Positions 16,252-25,804 of a stretch of 44,368 nucleotides of DNA are shown piece by piece; position 1 is the first letter of the stretch; each line of letters starts with the position of its first letter. Below the pieces are notes generated by a model, which searched no databases, was not told where the DNA came from, and saw only the letters and a list, made by a program, of their open reading frames with translations. The stretch comes from Caldibacillus debilis DSM 16016. Its GTDB lineage: Bacteria; Bacillota; Bacilli; Bacillales; Caldibacillaceae. The position numbers and the translations under genes were made by a program. The stretch spans positions 4,717 through 49,084 of the forward strand of contig NZ_KB912889.1 of assembly GCF_000383875.1 (NCBI RefSeq). Direction: 5' to 3'.

Positions 16252-17512
16252 TCACCAGCCATTCGATCAACGATTCCTGGTAGCCCGCCCTTTTCGATTT
16301 TTCCATCTCCTCGGCTACCGGCTTTAAGTCCGCGTGATCAATCCCTTTTAATTTTTCCAGACGGGTCGGGCTGATTTCTTCCGCTGGCCTGCTTTTCCGA
16401 TAATCCTCCAGCGAAAGGCGCCACAACCGCACCCGGCCGGGGAACCGGTCCATCAACCGTTCCGCCATTCCCAATCCTTCCGGATCGAAATCGCCCGAAT
16501 AATAAAACGTGCATCCTTCCCGGGCCAGTTTTTCCAGGACGAACCAGGTTGCGAGCTTAAACTGCCCGTTGGTGCAAATGATCGGGGCTTCCGGCGCCTC
16601 GTCCAGCAGCGTGGAAAAAACGCCGGAATTTTCCACGATCCAGACTTTCTTTCCTATTCGCGGGTAAATCCGCTTCAAACGGACGAGCGCCCTTAACGGA
16701 TAATGGACGACCGTTTGCGATTCCGCCGACGCCTTCCACACGGGATGAAGGGCGCCGTCCTCCCCTTCCGCGAAAAACCCGCTCATCGTGGCAAAATTCA
16801 AAAGATCGTCCCGATAAATCCCGTATTCATTTAACAAATCATTGATTTCTTCCGTCGTATGGGGAAAGCGGGAGGCCGTACCGTCCAATAGGAACGCCAA
16901 AAGATGCAAAAACATTTTTCCCAATTCCGTATGGACATCGAAGGAATGGGGATTGGACGTAATCCTTTGGCTGAAAAAAGGCAATCGCTCCGGTTTTTCC
17001 GGCAATGACCGGACCGCTTTCGCCAACTGGTCCGCATACGCTTTGAAACGGCCGAAATCCTCTTCGGCCAGACGGAGGATCCACCGGCTGTCCCCGTGTT
17101 TTTCGGAAACATAATCGAGCCATTCGGCCAAAACCGGATAGCTCTTCTTCAGAACGGAAAATTTTTCTATCCGCTCCTCTTCTTTCCGGCGTTCCATTTC
17201 TTTTTTGGAATAGATGACTTCCCCGAAAAAATCGTCGAGCAGCGTTTTCAGACCGATCCCCTGAAATCTGGTTTTCTCCAATTGCTCCTCAAATTTTTGC
17301 AAAGAAAGGGAACCTTTTTTTTCCAGTTCGGAAACGCTGACACCGAAAAACTTGGCGAACACGGCCAATTCCTCTTTGGAAAAGAACCGGACGGGGACGG
17401 TCCCGCCGATCCGGCCGATGGATTGGTATTTTTCCCTGAACTTTTTAAACAGGGAATGATAGGCTTTTTCGCTTTTGAAATAGTTGACCGCTTCTCTCCG
17501 GATCTCATTCAT
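16226..17512 (-). CDS. jetD: Wadjet nuclease subunit JetD (Toprim, DUF3323/DUF2399 type)
   Basis: A 428-residue protein with a helical, DNA-binding-like N-terminal part and a C-terminal Toprim domain. The Toprim residues are visible: E294 in WIVENSG, and D341/D343 in YYSGDFDPEG, followed by E345. JetD is the nuclease that cleaves DNA after the JetABC motor has extruded a closed circular plasmid. The ATG has GGGTGA at a proper distance. It is separated from jetC by an unusual 446-bp gap, and its 3' end lies inside a duplicated 28-bp segment. The domain names TIGR02679/DUF3323/DUF2399 are from memory of the family. Confidence 0.88.
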   Translation of the reverse strand: MNEIRREAVNYFKSEKAYHSLFKKFREKYQSIGRIGGTVPVRFFSKEELAVFAKFFGVSVSELEKKGSLSLQKFEEQLEKTRFQGIGLKTLLDDFFGEVIYSKKEMERRKEEERIEKFSVLKKSYPVLAEWLDYVSEKHGDSRWILRLAEEDFGRFKAYADQLAKAVRSLPEKPERLPFFSQRITSNPHSFDVHTELGKMFLHLLAFLLDGTASRFPHTTEEINDLLNEYGIYRDDLLNFATMSGFFAEGEDGALHPVWKASAESQTVVHYPLRALVRLKRIYPRIGKKVWIVENSGVFSTLLDEAPEAPIICTNGQFKLATWFVLEKLAREGCTFYYSGDFDPEGLGMAERLMDRFPGRVRLWRLSLEDYRKSRPAEEISPTRLEKLKGIDHADLKPVAEEMEKSKRAGYQESLIEWLVKDLKNENG

Positions 17513-17958
17513 CGCTATTCACCCTTATTGGACGGCATCCGGATCGGACTTGGCAGATGGTCTTGAACCCGTCCTTCCTCGCTTTCGTCACCGGACGACG
17601 TTCAATTTTGACAAGATCTCAAAAAGCCGGCGGAAGTCGGTTCGGATAGAATCTCAAAGAATCTCGTCGGAAGGCGTTCGGATTTGAACCTTTCCTTCTC
17701 ACCCATGTCCGTTGAACTCCGGTATCCGAAAACAGGACGGTAATGCAGCCCGGCCGCACATTACGGATTACATTCTTGCCGAAGCCATGGCTGCCAAAAC
17801 AGCCCCCGCAAATTTATGATTTTCATATGTCCAAATCCATATTTTTTAAAATTCCAATATTCGCGAACCGCGGCTTCAAGTTTACCGTTCCATGGCTGCC
17901 AACGGCCCAATCCCTCGGTTCAAATTCGGTCATAGTGACTTCTAGGATCCGCTTTAAA
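17513..17958. other. 446-bp gap inside the jet operon
   Basis: jet genes normally abut or overlap, so a gap this size is unusual. It contains an exact 13-bp repeat CCATGGCTGCCAA at 17785-17797 and 17890-17902. I find no gene in it: the best minus-strand frame (ATGGGTGAG) stops after 34 codons. No terminator or convincing promoter is visible. Confidence 0.6.
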
Positions 17959-20900
17959 TCAGGCCTTCTCAAGAACTTCCTCTTCCTCATCCCCGGACGG
18001 GCGGCCTTGGGCAGGTGAACGCGAATCATCCTCAAGATCTTCCTCATCCTCCGTGATCAGCCTTCTGTGGTTGCCGTCCCAGTGATAACGGATCAAGGTC
18101 ACAAAATTTTGGTTTTTCGGCCGCACGAGTTCGTAAATGGACAATTCTTTCACCGACTCGTAATCGCCCCATAAAACTTGGGAATTCATGATATAATCAA
18201 AGCCCAATTCCTCGACGATCCCAAACATCAAATTAATATTTTCTTCATCGACGCCCGCGAAGGCCTCATCCAGCGCGATGATGCGGGGCGCATCGGGGGC
18301 GGCTTCCAAATATCTGGAATATATGGCGCTGAACAGGGGAATATACATGGCCATCGCCTTTTCGCCGCCGCTGAATTTGTAAAAGGCACGGTCTTTCAAT
18401 TCCTTTTTCGGTTCCCCTTTTCTTTGATAATACAAAGTAAAGGAAAACCAACGCCTGTAATCCAATACTCCTTTCAGCTCCTCGAGCAGGGTATTTCCCG
18501 CACCCTTTCCTTCCGCCGTTTCTTTCGCCCGGTTAATTTTCGAACGGAAATGTTCCACGACTTTTTGAAAATCGGTCTCTTTCAACAGGCGGGGATCCAG
18601 CTGCAATAAGCGGACCAGCTCTTCCGTATCCAATTCTTCCTCCGTTTCCGCTGTTTTCGGTTTCCACCGGATGGAAAAGGATATGCCGGAGGAGGAGTCC
18701 CGCGATTGCATCAGATGATCCATCTTTTTCGTCCATTCCTGTGCCCGTTGGATGCGCACGCGCAGCTTATTTCCGATCGAACCATACAAGATTTCCTTGT
18801 ACAATTTTTCGTCCTGCTCATTCCAGATGCTTTTCTGCCGTTCCAGCTCATTTTCGATCATTTCCTTGACATAATAGGGGCTGACCTGCTTCCCGAAATA
18901 ATCCAATTGGATGATCCGCCTTATTGACTTTTCTTTCCAAAATTTGATCACGGCCTGTTGTTCTTCCGGATAATCTCCATCCATCCACGGGAATGGGGGC
19001 AATTCGGCCGGTATGTCCGTCATTCGGTATTCGATCAAATTCGTATATTGTTCATTAAAAATCTGGGACAATTGGGAATCGACCGATTGGTTGTCTTTTT
19101 CTTGCAAAAGGCGGCCAAATTGTTCCATTACCCATTTGGCCCGTTCGTCCCAATCGGAAAGTTCATCCGGGGCGGGAACGAATTGATACTGCCATTCGCG
19201 GGAAAAAGCCTCCTTCCAGGCCTCGATCATATGGCGGGTGAAGTCCAGCTTATTCTTCCATTCCCGGATTTCCGAGGCGACCCTGTCCGACTCGGCCTGT
19301 TTGCGCGGCAAAGTGTCGCGGACGGTTTCCAACTCCCGTTTGCATTCCGCCAAATCCCGTTGAACTTCCCGAATCTGTTTCCGAATCTCTTCCACGCCGG
19401 CCAGCCGCAGCTGTTTCTCGATTTCCGCCACGTTCGTCCTGCATATTTCCATTTTATCTTTTATGGCATACAGTTCGCCGGTCAACTCATCGATTTCGCG
19501 AATCAGGGTGTCGTGCCATTCTTTTGCCGCGGCCAAATGATCGCTTTTCACGCGGTAATTGGTGTATGCCTGCCTGAATTGATGGAGGGTTTGTTCGTAG
19601 CTCCGCATCGACCGCTTGGCTTCGTCGTAAGCCGCTAAACTTTTCTCGATATTGAAATCCCTTGCGGCCCGGTCGATTTCCCGTTTGATCTGCTGGAATT
19701 CGGAAAGGGACGCCTGCATTTGTCCGTCCGTCCGGCTCCGCTCCTTTTCCCGCCATTCGATGTCAGCCCTGATATGTTTTATCTGATGAAAACTTTCCTG
19801 GAGGTCGGCATCGCCGGGAAAGGCGGCCATGGCCTCTTTGGCGGCGTAAATCTCTTCCTGGTAAGATTTCAAGGTTCCCTCCCAATCGCCGATTTCCCTT
19901 TGCAGTGCGGCGATCTCTTCCGTCAGGCGGAGGATCTGCTCCTCACGGAACCGTTTTCGGGCCGTTTTCCCGATAAAGCGGACCGAATCGACGGGAACGG
20001 CATGTCCCTTCAATAATCCGATTTCGTAGGAACCGTCTTCCCTGACGGCAAAGGAAACCGCCGCCTCTGAACGGTCATCCACGAGGATGGAAAGGAGAAT
20101 CTCATCGACGGTCTCCCTCGATATGGGAGATTCCTCCGGGACGTCCGGCTTTAAATAATCCGCCAAAGTATGGGCCAACATTTTCGGGGCGGGGACAAGC
20201 ACCCGATCATGCCTGATCGGCGTATTTCGCTTGGTGATCAGGGCATCCAAAATCCCCGCGTCCAAGAGCGCCGCCTCCAAACGGTTTCGCACTTCCTTCG
20301 GCACGTGGTCACGGAATTCGACGGCTTCGTAAAAGGGAATGAACGGATAGTGATTCTCCGCCAGCCATTTTCTCGCCTCCCGCGTGGCGTCGCTCCTTCC
20401 CGGCGGCTCCGGATCCCGTTTTCCTTTCCACGATTCCAATTCGGCTTCCTTAAATCGGATGTTTTCCTGCAAGGACTGGAGATGATTGTTTACCTTGGCG
20501 ATTTTCTCATTCATTTGCAGCTGGTAGTTTTGAAAGACCTCAAAAAACAATTGCCGGACCGCTTCGTAATGATACGGTTCATACAGTTGATCCGTCCAAC
20601 GGGCGGCCTGCCGCAGGGTTTCTTCCGGAACTTGCAGGAAGGGATGATCCTTGGCCCAGGAAAAGATCTCCTCGATCTTTCTTTGCTTGTCGTTATCAAA
20701 GAGCCTGCGCCATTCCTCTTCTTCCCGGCGCAGCCCGTCGATTTCCCTGTTGATCTCCCCGATCCTTTTCTGGTATTCTTGGATTTTTTCTTTCAATTGT
20801 TCATAGTTTCGCAAAAGGCCGCCGATGTTTTCCAGCTCTTGATAATGCGTTTCCGCTTCTTTTTCCCACAAGGAAAAATCAAATTCCCTTTCCCATTTCC

Positions 20901-22170
20901 GCTGAAATTCTCCCGCGTTGGCGGCATGTTGGCGGAAGGAGGCTTCTTCGGCCAAGCTTTCCATTTCATGCAAGTGATCTTCCATCCGGCGTTTTAAGTC
21001 CGCCAATTCTTTTTCCAAACGGCCGACCGTTTCCTTCTGTTTCCATTCGGCCTTCCGTTTTTCATCCCTTTGTCCGTCTTTCTTGTTGTATTCTCCCGTC
21101 AATTCCCGGAGCCGTTCTTCTTCCTCCCGCTTCTCCTTTTCCAAGTTCCAAACTCTGTGTCCCGCAAGCCTCTCTTGTTTTTGTTCCAAAACGGCAAGCT
21201 GCTGCCGCAATTCCCGCTCCCTTTCCGTCAATTGGCGGATCATTCCCTCAAGGGCGCCCTTTTCTCTCTCTTTTTCTTGCAACTTCTTTTCTTCTTTGCT
21301 TCGCCGCTTTTGCCATTGCAAATATTCATGGGCTTTTTCCGCCAGACGGTACCGGTTGTAGACATCATAACGCCGGATCAGCTTTGAAAGGGCTTCCCGC
21401 TCCCTTTCCAATTGCTCGATTTGCTGCTTCGCCTGGTCCATGTTTTCGACCGTTTCGGACAAATGGCGCAAATCTTCATCGGATAAGGGCGGCAGCGCCT
21501 CTTCCAAAATTTCATGGATGACGCTCGGGCGATATTCCTTGGACAATTTCGGGCTGCGCAATTGAATGAGCAATTTCACCAAATCTTCGAAGGCCTCCAG
21601 ATCCTCGAAGCCAAAAATATACTTGTTCACCAGATCCATATAATCGCCTTGGGATTGAACCACGTATCCCCCGCCGCCGATCCGGTTTTGCAGTTGGGTG
21701 CGGGACAAGGGAATTTTTTGCTCCTTCCCGGCGTGAGATTCTTTTTCATACAGGAAGAAGTCGATGCCGATGCGGCGGTTGTCGGTAATCACAAAATACC
21801 AAGATTGGACGCCTTTATCCTTTTTCGCCTGCATCCCCATTCCCGTCGTCAAATATTGATTCGTCTCTTCTTTGACGTATTCGAGAAACAGGTACCCCGT
21901 CCGTTCATCCAGCTGGGAAACATCCTTCTCCCCCAACAGGTAATCTTCCATTTTCCTCGCTTTCGAACCGAAGGGATCGAGCCTGTCCGGCGATTTTTTT
22001 CCGTCCAATAAAACCGGGATCAAGCTTTGCATCGTAACGGACTTTCCCGAACCGTTCGCCCCGCGGAGCAATAATTTTCCGTTGGAAAAATGAAAAATTT
22101 CCTCGTCGTAATACCAAAAATTCAGGAGTCCCGCCCGGCTTAGCCTCCATTTATTCCGTTTCTCCACCAT
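17959..22170 (-). CDS. jetC: Wadjet SMC-like ATPase JetC (TIGR02680 type)
   Basis: A 1403-residue MukB/SMC-like motor. The N-terminal head has Walker A GANGSGKS (37-44) after the family signature RLSRAGLLNFWYYDEEIFHF. Two long coiled coils flank a central hinge-like region (around 600-750). The C-terminal head has the ABC signature FSGGEK (1266-1271) and Walker B RIIALDEAFAGVDEE (1296-1310). JetC dimers with JetA and JetB extrude DNA loops and measure plasmid circles. The C-terminus is an unusual acidic tail (EDEEDLEDD and EEEE near the end). The ATG at 22170 has AAGGAGG six bases upstream and overlaps jetB by 20 bp. Both ATPase halves are intact. Confidence 0.93.
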   Translation of the reverse strand: MVEKRNKWRLSRAGLLNFWYYDEEIFHFSNGKLLLRGANGSGKSVTMQSLIPVLLDGKKSPDRLDPFGSKARKMEDYLLGEKDVSQLDERTGYLFLEYVKEETNQYLTTGMGMQAKKDKGVQSWYFVITDNRRIGIDFFLYEKESHAGKEQKIPLSRTQLQNRIGGGGYVVQSQGDYMDLVNKYIFGFEDLEAFEDLVKLLIQLRSPKLSKEYRPSVIHEILEEALPPLSDEDLRHLSETVENMDQAKQQIEQLEREREALSKLIRRYDVYNRYRLAEKAHEYLQWQKRRSKEEKKLQEKEREKGALEGMIRQLTERERELRQQLAVLEQKQERLAGHRVWNLEKEKREEEERLRELTGEYNKKDGQRDEKRKAEWKQKETVGRLEKELADLKRRMEDHLHEMESLAEEASFRQHAANAGEFQRKWEREFDFSLWEKEAETHYQELENIGGLLRNYEQLKEKIQEYQKRIGEINREIDGLRREEEEWRRLFDNDKQRKIEEIFSWAKDHPFLQVPEETLRQAARWTDQLYEPYHYEAVRQLFFEVFQNYQLQMNEKIAKVNNHLQSLQENIRFKEAELESWKGKRDPEPPGRSDATREARKWLAENHYPFIPFYEAVEFRDHVPKEVRNRLEAALLDAGILDALITKRNTPIRHDRVLVPAPKMLAHTLADYLKPDVPEESPISRETVDEILLSILVDDRSEAAVSFAVREDGSYEIGLLKGHAVPVDSVRFIGKTARKRFREEQILRLTEEIAALQREIGDWEGTLKSYQEEIYAAKEAMAAFPGDADLQESFHQIKHIRADIEWREKERSRTDGQMQASLSEFQQIKREIDRAARDFNIEKSLAAYDEAKRSMRSYEQTLHQFRQAYTNYRVKSDHLAAAKEWHDTLIREIDELTGELYAIKDKMEICRTNVAEIEKQLRLAGVEEIRKQIREVQRDLAECKRELETVRDTLPRKQAESDRVASEIREWKNKLDFTRHMIEAWKEAFSREWQYQFVPAPDELSDWDERAKWVMEQFGRLLQEKDNQSVDSQLSQIFNEQYTNLIEYRMTDIPAELPPFPWMDGDYPEEQQAVIKFWKEKSIRRIIQLDYFGKQVSPYYVKEMIENELERQKSIWNEQDEKLYKEILYGSIGNKLRVRIQRAQEWTKKMDHLMQSRDSSSGISFSIRWKPKTAETEEELDTEELVRLLQLDPRLLKETDFQKVVEHFRSKINRAKETAEGKGAGNTLLEELKGVLDYRRWFSFTLYYQRKGEPKKELKDRAFYKFSGGEKAMAMYIPLFSAIYSRYLEAAPDAPRIIALDEAFAGVDEENINLMFGIVEELGFDYIMNSQVLWGDYESVKELSIYELVRPKNQNFVTLIRYHWDGNHRRLITEDEEDLEDDSRSPAQGRPSGDEEEEVLEKA

Positions 22171-23329
22171 CAACTTCCTCCTTTGCCTCCCCGGAAAAAT
22201 CCTTCGGATAATGTCCGGATAATCGTCCGATCGCCGGTTTGAAAAGATAGGAACCGGTAAACTCCTCCGCTTCGAGCAGCTCCCATTCTTTCAGGAGTTC
22301 GATCACATCGCTTTCCAATGAAGCCGCCGTCCCTTCCCGGTACTGTTTGCTCCAGCCGTACCCGTACTTGTTCTTCAGCTCTTTCATGAGGTCGGAAAAT
22401 TGCACTTTCGTCATTCGGATCCTTCCGTATTCGTCGGGAGGGAATTCGGTAATCTTCTCCCGCAAAAGGGAGCCAAGATGCAGCACAATGTCCGATATCG
22501 CCCTTTGATCGGGAAAGAGGGTGAATTCCGGATGTTTTTCGTCGGCGACGAGAAAGGCGGCATTTTTAAAAAGTTCCAAACGTAAGGAGGTGTGGGATTC
22601 GATATCATCCCGCAGCCGGTTCCGGAAATTCCGCATGTACAAAAAATCCGCATCATCCTCCCCTTCCCGGCAGACGGCCGGCGACAAAAACAGTTTCCGG
22701 TACACCCTTTTTCTCCGGACATCCGATTGCCTTTCCCATTCCGCCCGCAAGATTTCTTCCGCCGAGGCGTATTCGCTCAGATCGTCGGGAAAGGTCCGCA
22801 TAAAATAACGGGCATACACCGTCACTTCATAGAGGACTTCCTCCTTTTCGTGGGAAGCGAATTTTTCAATATCCCCCTCCACCCGCTTCAAGAGGGACAA
22901 TCTTTCCATGAATTTGATCACCCGGATCAACGATTTCCGGTCATTGTAATTTGTCCAATCGATGGGAAATTCTCCGGGATACATGTCTTTGATGTCTTCG
23001 CAAATTTCCGAAAGCAGGAATTGTTCATCCACTTGCTTCGACTCGGTAAAAGCCAGGGCGCAACAAAACATCGCATAATCCCGGACACTCTGAAAGTCCA
23101 GGATCCCCATCCAGGCCTCCGGTTCAACGGGGGTTTTTTCCAATTTGATAAAATGGCGATGAACGATCAAGGAGTAACCGAATTTTTCATCGATAAACCG
23201 TTTTAATATCCTTTCCCGCTCACGGATCAGCTGGTATTGTTCGGGGTTTTCTTCCCGCAAGATCCAAAAATTTTCAAACAGCAGCCTTAAGGCGGTTTCC
23301 GCCTTTTCGTCGAACTTCCGTTCTTCCAA
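22151..23329 (-). CDS. jetB: Wadjet KITE subunit JetB (DUF2398/TIGR02678 type)
   Basis: About 392 residues, predicted MukE/KITE-like winged-helix subunit that binds the kleisin JetA. It resembles the TIGR02678 family from LRLLFENFWILREENPEQYQLI onwards. The start is uncertain: I prefer TTG at 23329 because AAGGGAGG lies nine bases upstream and family similarity begins just after it; a GTG at 23338 or an in-frame ATG at 23494 (five bases from the jetA stop) is possible, but the extra 55 residues look non-conserved. With the chosen start, jetA and jetB are separated by about 170 bp holding a small duplication. It overlaps jetC by 20 bp, indicating coupled translation. Confidence 0.85.
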   Translation of the reverse strand: MEERKFDEKAETALRLLFENFWILREENPEQYQLIRERERILKRFIDEKFGYSLIVHRHFIKLEKTPVEPEAWMGILDFQSVRDYAMFCCALAFTESKQVDEQFLLSEICEDIKDMYPGEFPIDWTNYNDRKSLIRVIKFMERLSLLKRVEGDIEKFASHEKEEVLYEVTVYARYFMRTFPDDLSEYASAEEILRAEWERQSDVRRKRVYRKLFLSPAVCREGEDDADFLYMRNFRNRLRDDIESHTSLRLELFKNAAFLVADEKHPEFTLFPDQRAISDIVLHLGSLLREKITEFPPDEYGRIRMTKVQFSDLMKELKNKYGYGWSKQYREGTAASLESDVIELLKEWELLEAEEFTGSYLFKPAIGRLSGHYPKDFSGEAKEEVDGGETE

Positions 23330-23374
23330 TTTTTCCACCCTCCCTTGCGGCCGTTTCCCGGAAATCGGAATCGG

Positions 23375-23461
23375 GCAAAAGATTCCTTGATCAAAACCCG
23401 AGAAGGATTTTTGACGCGCACCTACGGGGCACCTTGCAATAGCTTTCCTTGATCGAACCCG
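23375..23461. repeat. Imperfect direct repeat in the jetA-jetB gap
   Basis: Copies at 23375-23400 and 23436-23461 share GCAA, TTCCTTGATC and AACCCG in order, about 61 bp apart. The duplication accounts for a good part of the unusual gap before jetB. Confidence 0.65.
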
Positions 23462-23499
23462 GCGCTTGCGGAAAGGTTTCCGGATCATGGCCATTGATG

Positions 23500-25020
23500 T
23501 TAGGAGAGCGATGATTTCGCCGGTACCGTTTCTTCCCGATCGGCATCAAGAAACTGAAACGTGATCGCGGGCATTTCCAAAACGCCGTCGTCCGAGCGCA
23601 AGAGAATTCTCCGGTCTTTGGCAATGTGGACTTTGACCGTCCGCCCGAATTCGGTTTTGATCACCCTGTCCGCCCGGGCGGTCGCTTTGGAGATCCAAGT
23701 CAAAAACATTTTTCTCACATGGCTTTCAATGAAGGGAATCTCTTCCAGACGGATCTCGTTGCCGCGCATATATTTCCCGATCGCCTGTTGTTCCAGCCTT
23801 TTTTCCCGCAAATAGGCTTCCCGCATCTTTTCCTTTAAATCTTTCCTGCTTTCGATGGCTCCCGCCTTCGTTTTTTCCCGGTAATTCCGTATTTTCGGTT
23901 TCGTTTCGAAACGGATCGGTTCTTCTTCCCATACGTCGGTATGGATATTGTCCGTCGGGATCTGGTCGCCGTAAAAATGCCGGGTATGAAAAACGCCGAA
24001 TACGACGGCTGAAAGGCGGTGGGCTTCCTCCAGATTCTCGAGGGAATCGAACCATTTTGCCAAGTGCAAATAATCCCGCTTTCGGCTGCGGAAGAGATGA
24101 TGCCGTTCCCCCAACCGCTGGATGATCCGGGTGATTCTCCGAATCTGTTCATTCGTGCGGTTTTCCAATTCTTCATAAACGCTTTCCCCGTAGGCGTTGC
24201 CGAGAAACCAGGAATGAAGGGAGAGCCATTTATCTTTCAGTTCATCGATCTTTTCCTTTTGTTCTTTTTGGATGCCGTCAAAACGGGGAATTTGCAGCTG
24301 ATGGGCAACGACCCGCTGGATGAACGGGGTCAGCCGATCCAAGGAAATCTCCTGTAAAACGGCTTTGATTTTTTGGGCCGTTTGCTGCAGACCGATGATG
24401 AAATCCCGCAAGTAGGCGGTAAATTGATCCTTATAAACCAGAAAGCTTTCCGACTGCATTCTTTCTTCCACTTCGACGCTGTTTAAATACGCCATGTAGT
24501 CGGAAGTGTTTTTCACGATGGTGCGGAAATAGCCGAACAAATCGTTCCAGATCTGGGAACATTCATCGTCGCTTGGGTAATCCCCCTTGGTGAGGATTTG
24601 ATGCAGGAGGCCCAAAGATTGGTACAACCTTTCAAACTCTTTCTTTTCCAAGGATCCCCCGAACCCTTCGCCGCTCTTTTCCATTTGTTCCAGCATCCGT
24701 TCGAATTCGACGGTATAGGGCGTACATTGATAGCGGAACCTTTTTCTTTTAAACTCCTCGATGGTCCGTGCCTTGCGGGGATCCTGAGTGGCTATCAAAT
24801 TATTCCATTTCACCAACTGATCCAAATCCTGCTGTAGTTCTTCGAAGGTGTACCGTTCAAATCCCGGCTGGTCTTTTAAATAGGCAAAGACCTCTTCCGG
24901 GAAAATAAATTCGCGCATCCGTTCATGCTGTTTGTAAAAATAATGGAGGATCGCCCGGTAGCTCCAAACCTTGTCCGCGGTCAAATAGCTGGCCTCCACC
25001 ACCTTTTTGTACGGTTCCAT
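23500..25020 (-). CDS. jetA: Wadjet kleisin JetA (DUF2397/TIGR02677 type)
   Basis: A 506-residue MukF-like kleisin. The N-terminal winged-helix part (SYRAILHYFYKQHERM, LKDQPGFERYTFEELQQDLDQLVKWNNL) and the mainly helical middle match what I know of TIGR02677/DUF2397; the basic helix at EKMREAYLREKRLEQQAIGKYM leads to the C-terminal winged helix. It bridges the JetC heads and recruits JetB. The ATG at 25020 is listed; a GTG two codons upstream has a better spaced AAGGTGA and may be the real start, and the TTG at 25077 has no ribosome binding site. It is the first gene of the jetABCD operon. DUF2397/2398/2399 with TIGR02680 is, I believe, the type II Wadjet set; the number should be checked. 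Confidence 0.88.
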   Translation of the reverse strand: MEPYKKVVEASYLTADKVWSYRAILHYFYKQHERMREFIFPEEVFAYLKDQPGFERYTFEELQQDLDQLVKWNNLIATQDPRKARTIEEFKRKRFRYQCTPYTVEFERMLEQMEKSGEGFGGSLEKKEFERLYQSLGLLHQILTKGDYPSDDECSQIWNDLFGYFRTIVKNTSDYMAYLNSVEVEERMQSESFLVYKDQFTAYLRDFIIGLQQTAQKIKAVLQEISLDRLTPFIQRVVAHQLQIPRFDGIQKEQKEKIDELKDKWLSLHSWFLGNAYGESVYEELENRTNEQIRRITRIIQRLGERHHLFRSRKRDYLHLAKWFDSLENLEEAHRLSAVVFGVFHTRHFYGDQIPTDNIHTDVWEEEPIRFETKPKIRNYREKTKAGAIESRKDLKEKMREAYLREKRLEQQAIGKYMRGNEIRLEEIPFIESHVRKMFLTWISKATARADRVIKTEFGRTVKVHIAKDRRILLRSDDGVLEMPAITFQFLDADREETVPAKSSLS

Positions 25021-25518
25021 CCTCACGCTGCTCACCTTCAATCCGGAAAATAAATAAGTGAAAATCGTTAAACTCAAGGTTATTCGTTTCTGCCTAAAAA
25101 TCCGGAAATTTGGGAATGTTGTTTTTGTAAGGGATCAAAGACTTTCCAATGTTCTCCTTCAATTCTTTAACAATGCGGCAATAACGTCTCCCTGGACCCC
25201 GTGTCACGGCTTCTCCTGTGTTATCGTCAAGCCGGGAAAAAGCGCGATTGTTTTTCCTCCATCCGGGCAAAAGGGATGGATTCATTTCCATAGGATGCAA
25301 AGGTCTTTCCTTGCGCCCGCAAAAGGTTCGGGATAAAACGGTCCATCGTCCTTGCTGCTGCTCCGTTTCGGCGGCAATGTCTTGGGACAGAAAATCCATC
25401 CCTGCCGGACGGACCCCGCACACCTTCCATCCGATCGACGAAATCCCCATGTTTTCGTTCCAGGTTCAACAGCCAAATTCACTCACATTTATTGTAAACA
25501 GCGGCAGAAAAAAAATCT
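25021..25518. other. Region between jetA and an upstream promoter
   Basis: GC-rich, about 500 bp, without a frame that has a ribosome binding site and a recognisable family. If the -10 box at 25535-25540 drives jetABCD, this is a long 5' leader. Confidence 0.4.
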
Positions 25519-25540
25519 ATGGACAATCATGTCCATTATA
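25519..25540 (-). promoter_or_regulatory. Palindrome overlapping a TATAAT box upstream of jetA
   Basis: On the minus strand a perfect TATAAT (25535-25540) runs into ATGGACATGATTGTCCAT (25519-25536), a palindrome with 7-bp arms ATGGACA/TGTCCAT. The position, overlapping the -10 box and start site, is that of a repressor operator. No good -35 is visible. It lies about 500 bp before jetA, next to the foreign segment, so whether it controls jetABCD is inference. Confidence 0.5.
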
Positions 25541-25804
25541 TAAACCTTCATGTATAGAATCCTATTTTTCTTCCGGCATGCGAAACGGATCGCAATCCAC
25601 AATTCGTTTCCTTGTTTGTGTAAATACTATCACATTTGTCGGAAGGGGGAAAAAATCCGCTGGAAAAGTGAACTCGATTGAGAGAAGGATGAAGCGCGTC
25701 CGGTGCGACGGGAAACCAAAATGGAGGGATTGGGTAAAAATACAAAAAACCGGCGGAATCGACGCAGCCGGCAGATGTCCGAGCATCATAATCGTAATAA
25801 TTGA

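Noticed and set aside
17580-17712. 34-codon frame (ATGGGTGAG) in the jetC-jetD gap as a small gene
   Set aside because: No ribosome binding site and no hydrophobic or known small-protein features.
25562-25804. Continuation of the left transposase fragment as coding sequence
   Set aside because: Homology to the element ends at 25805; the remainder is read-through into unrelated sequence.
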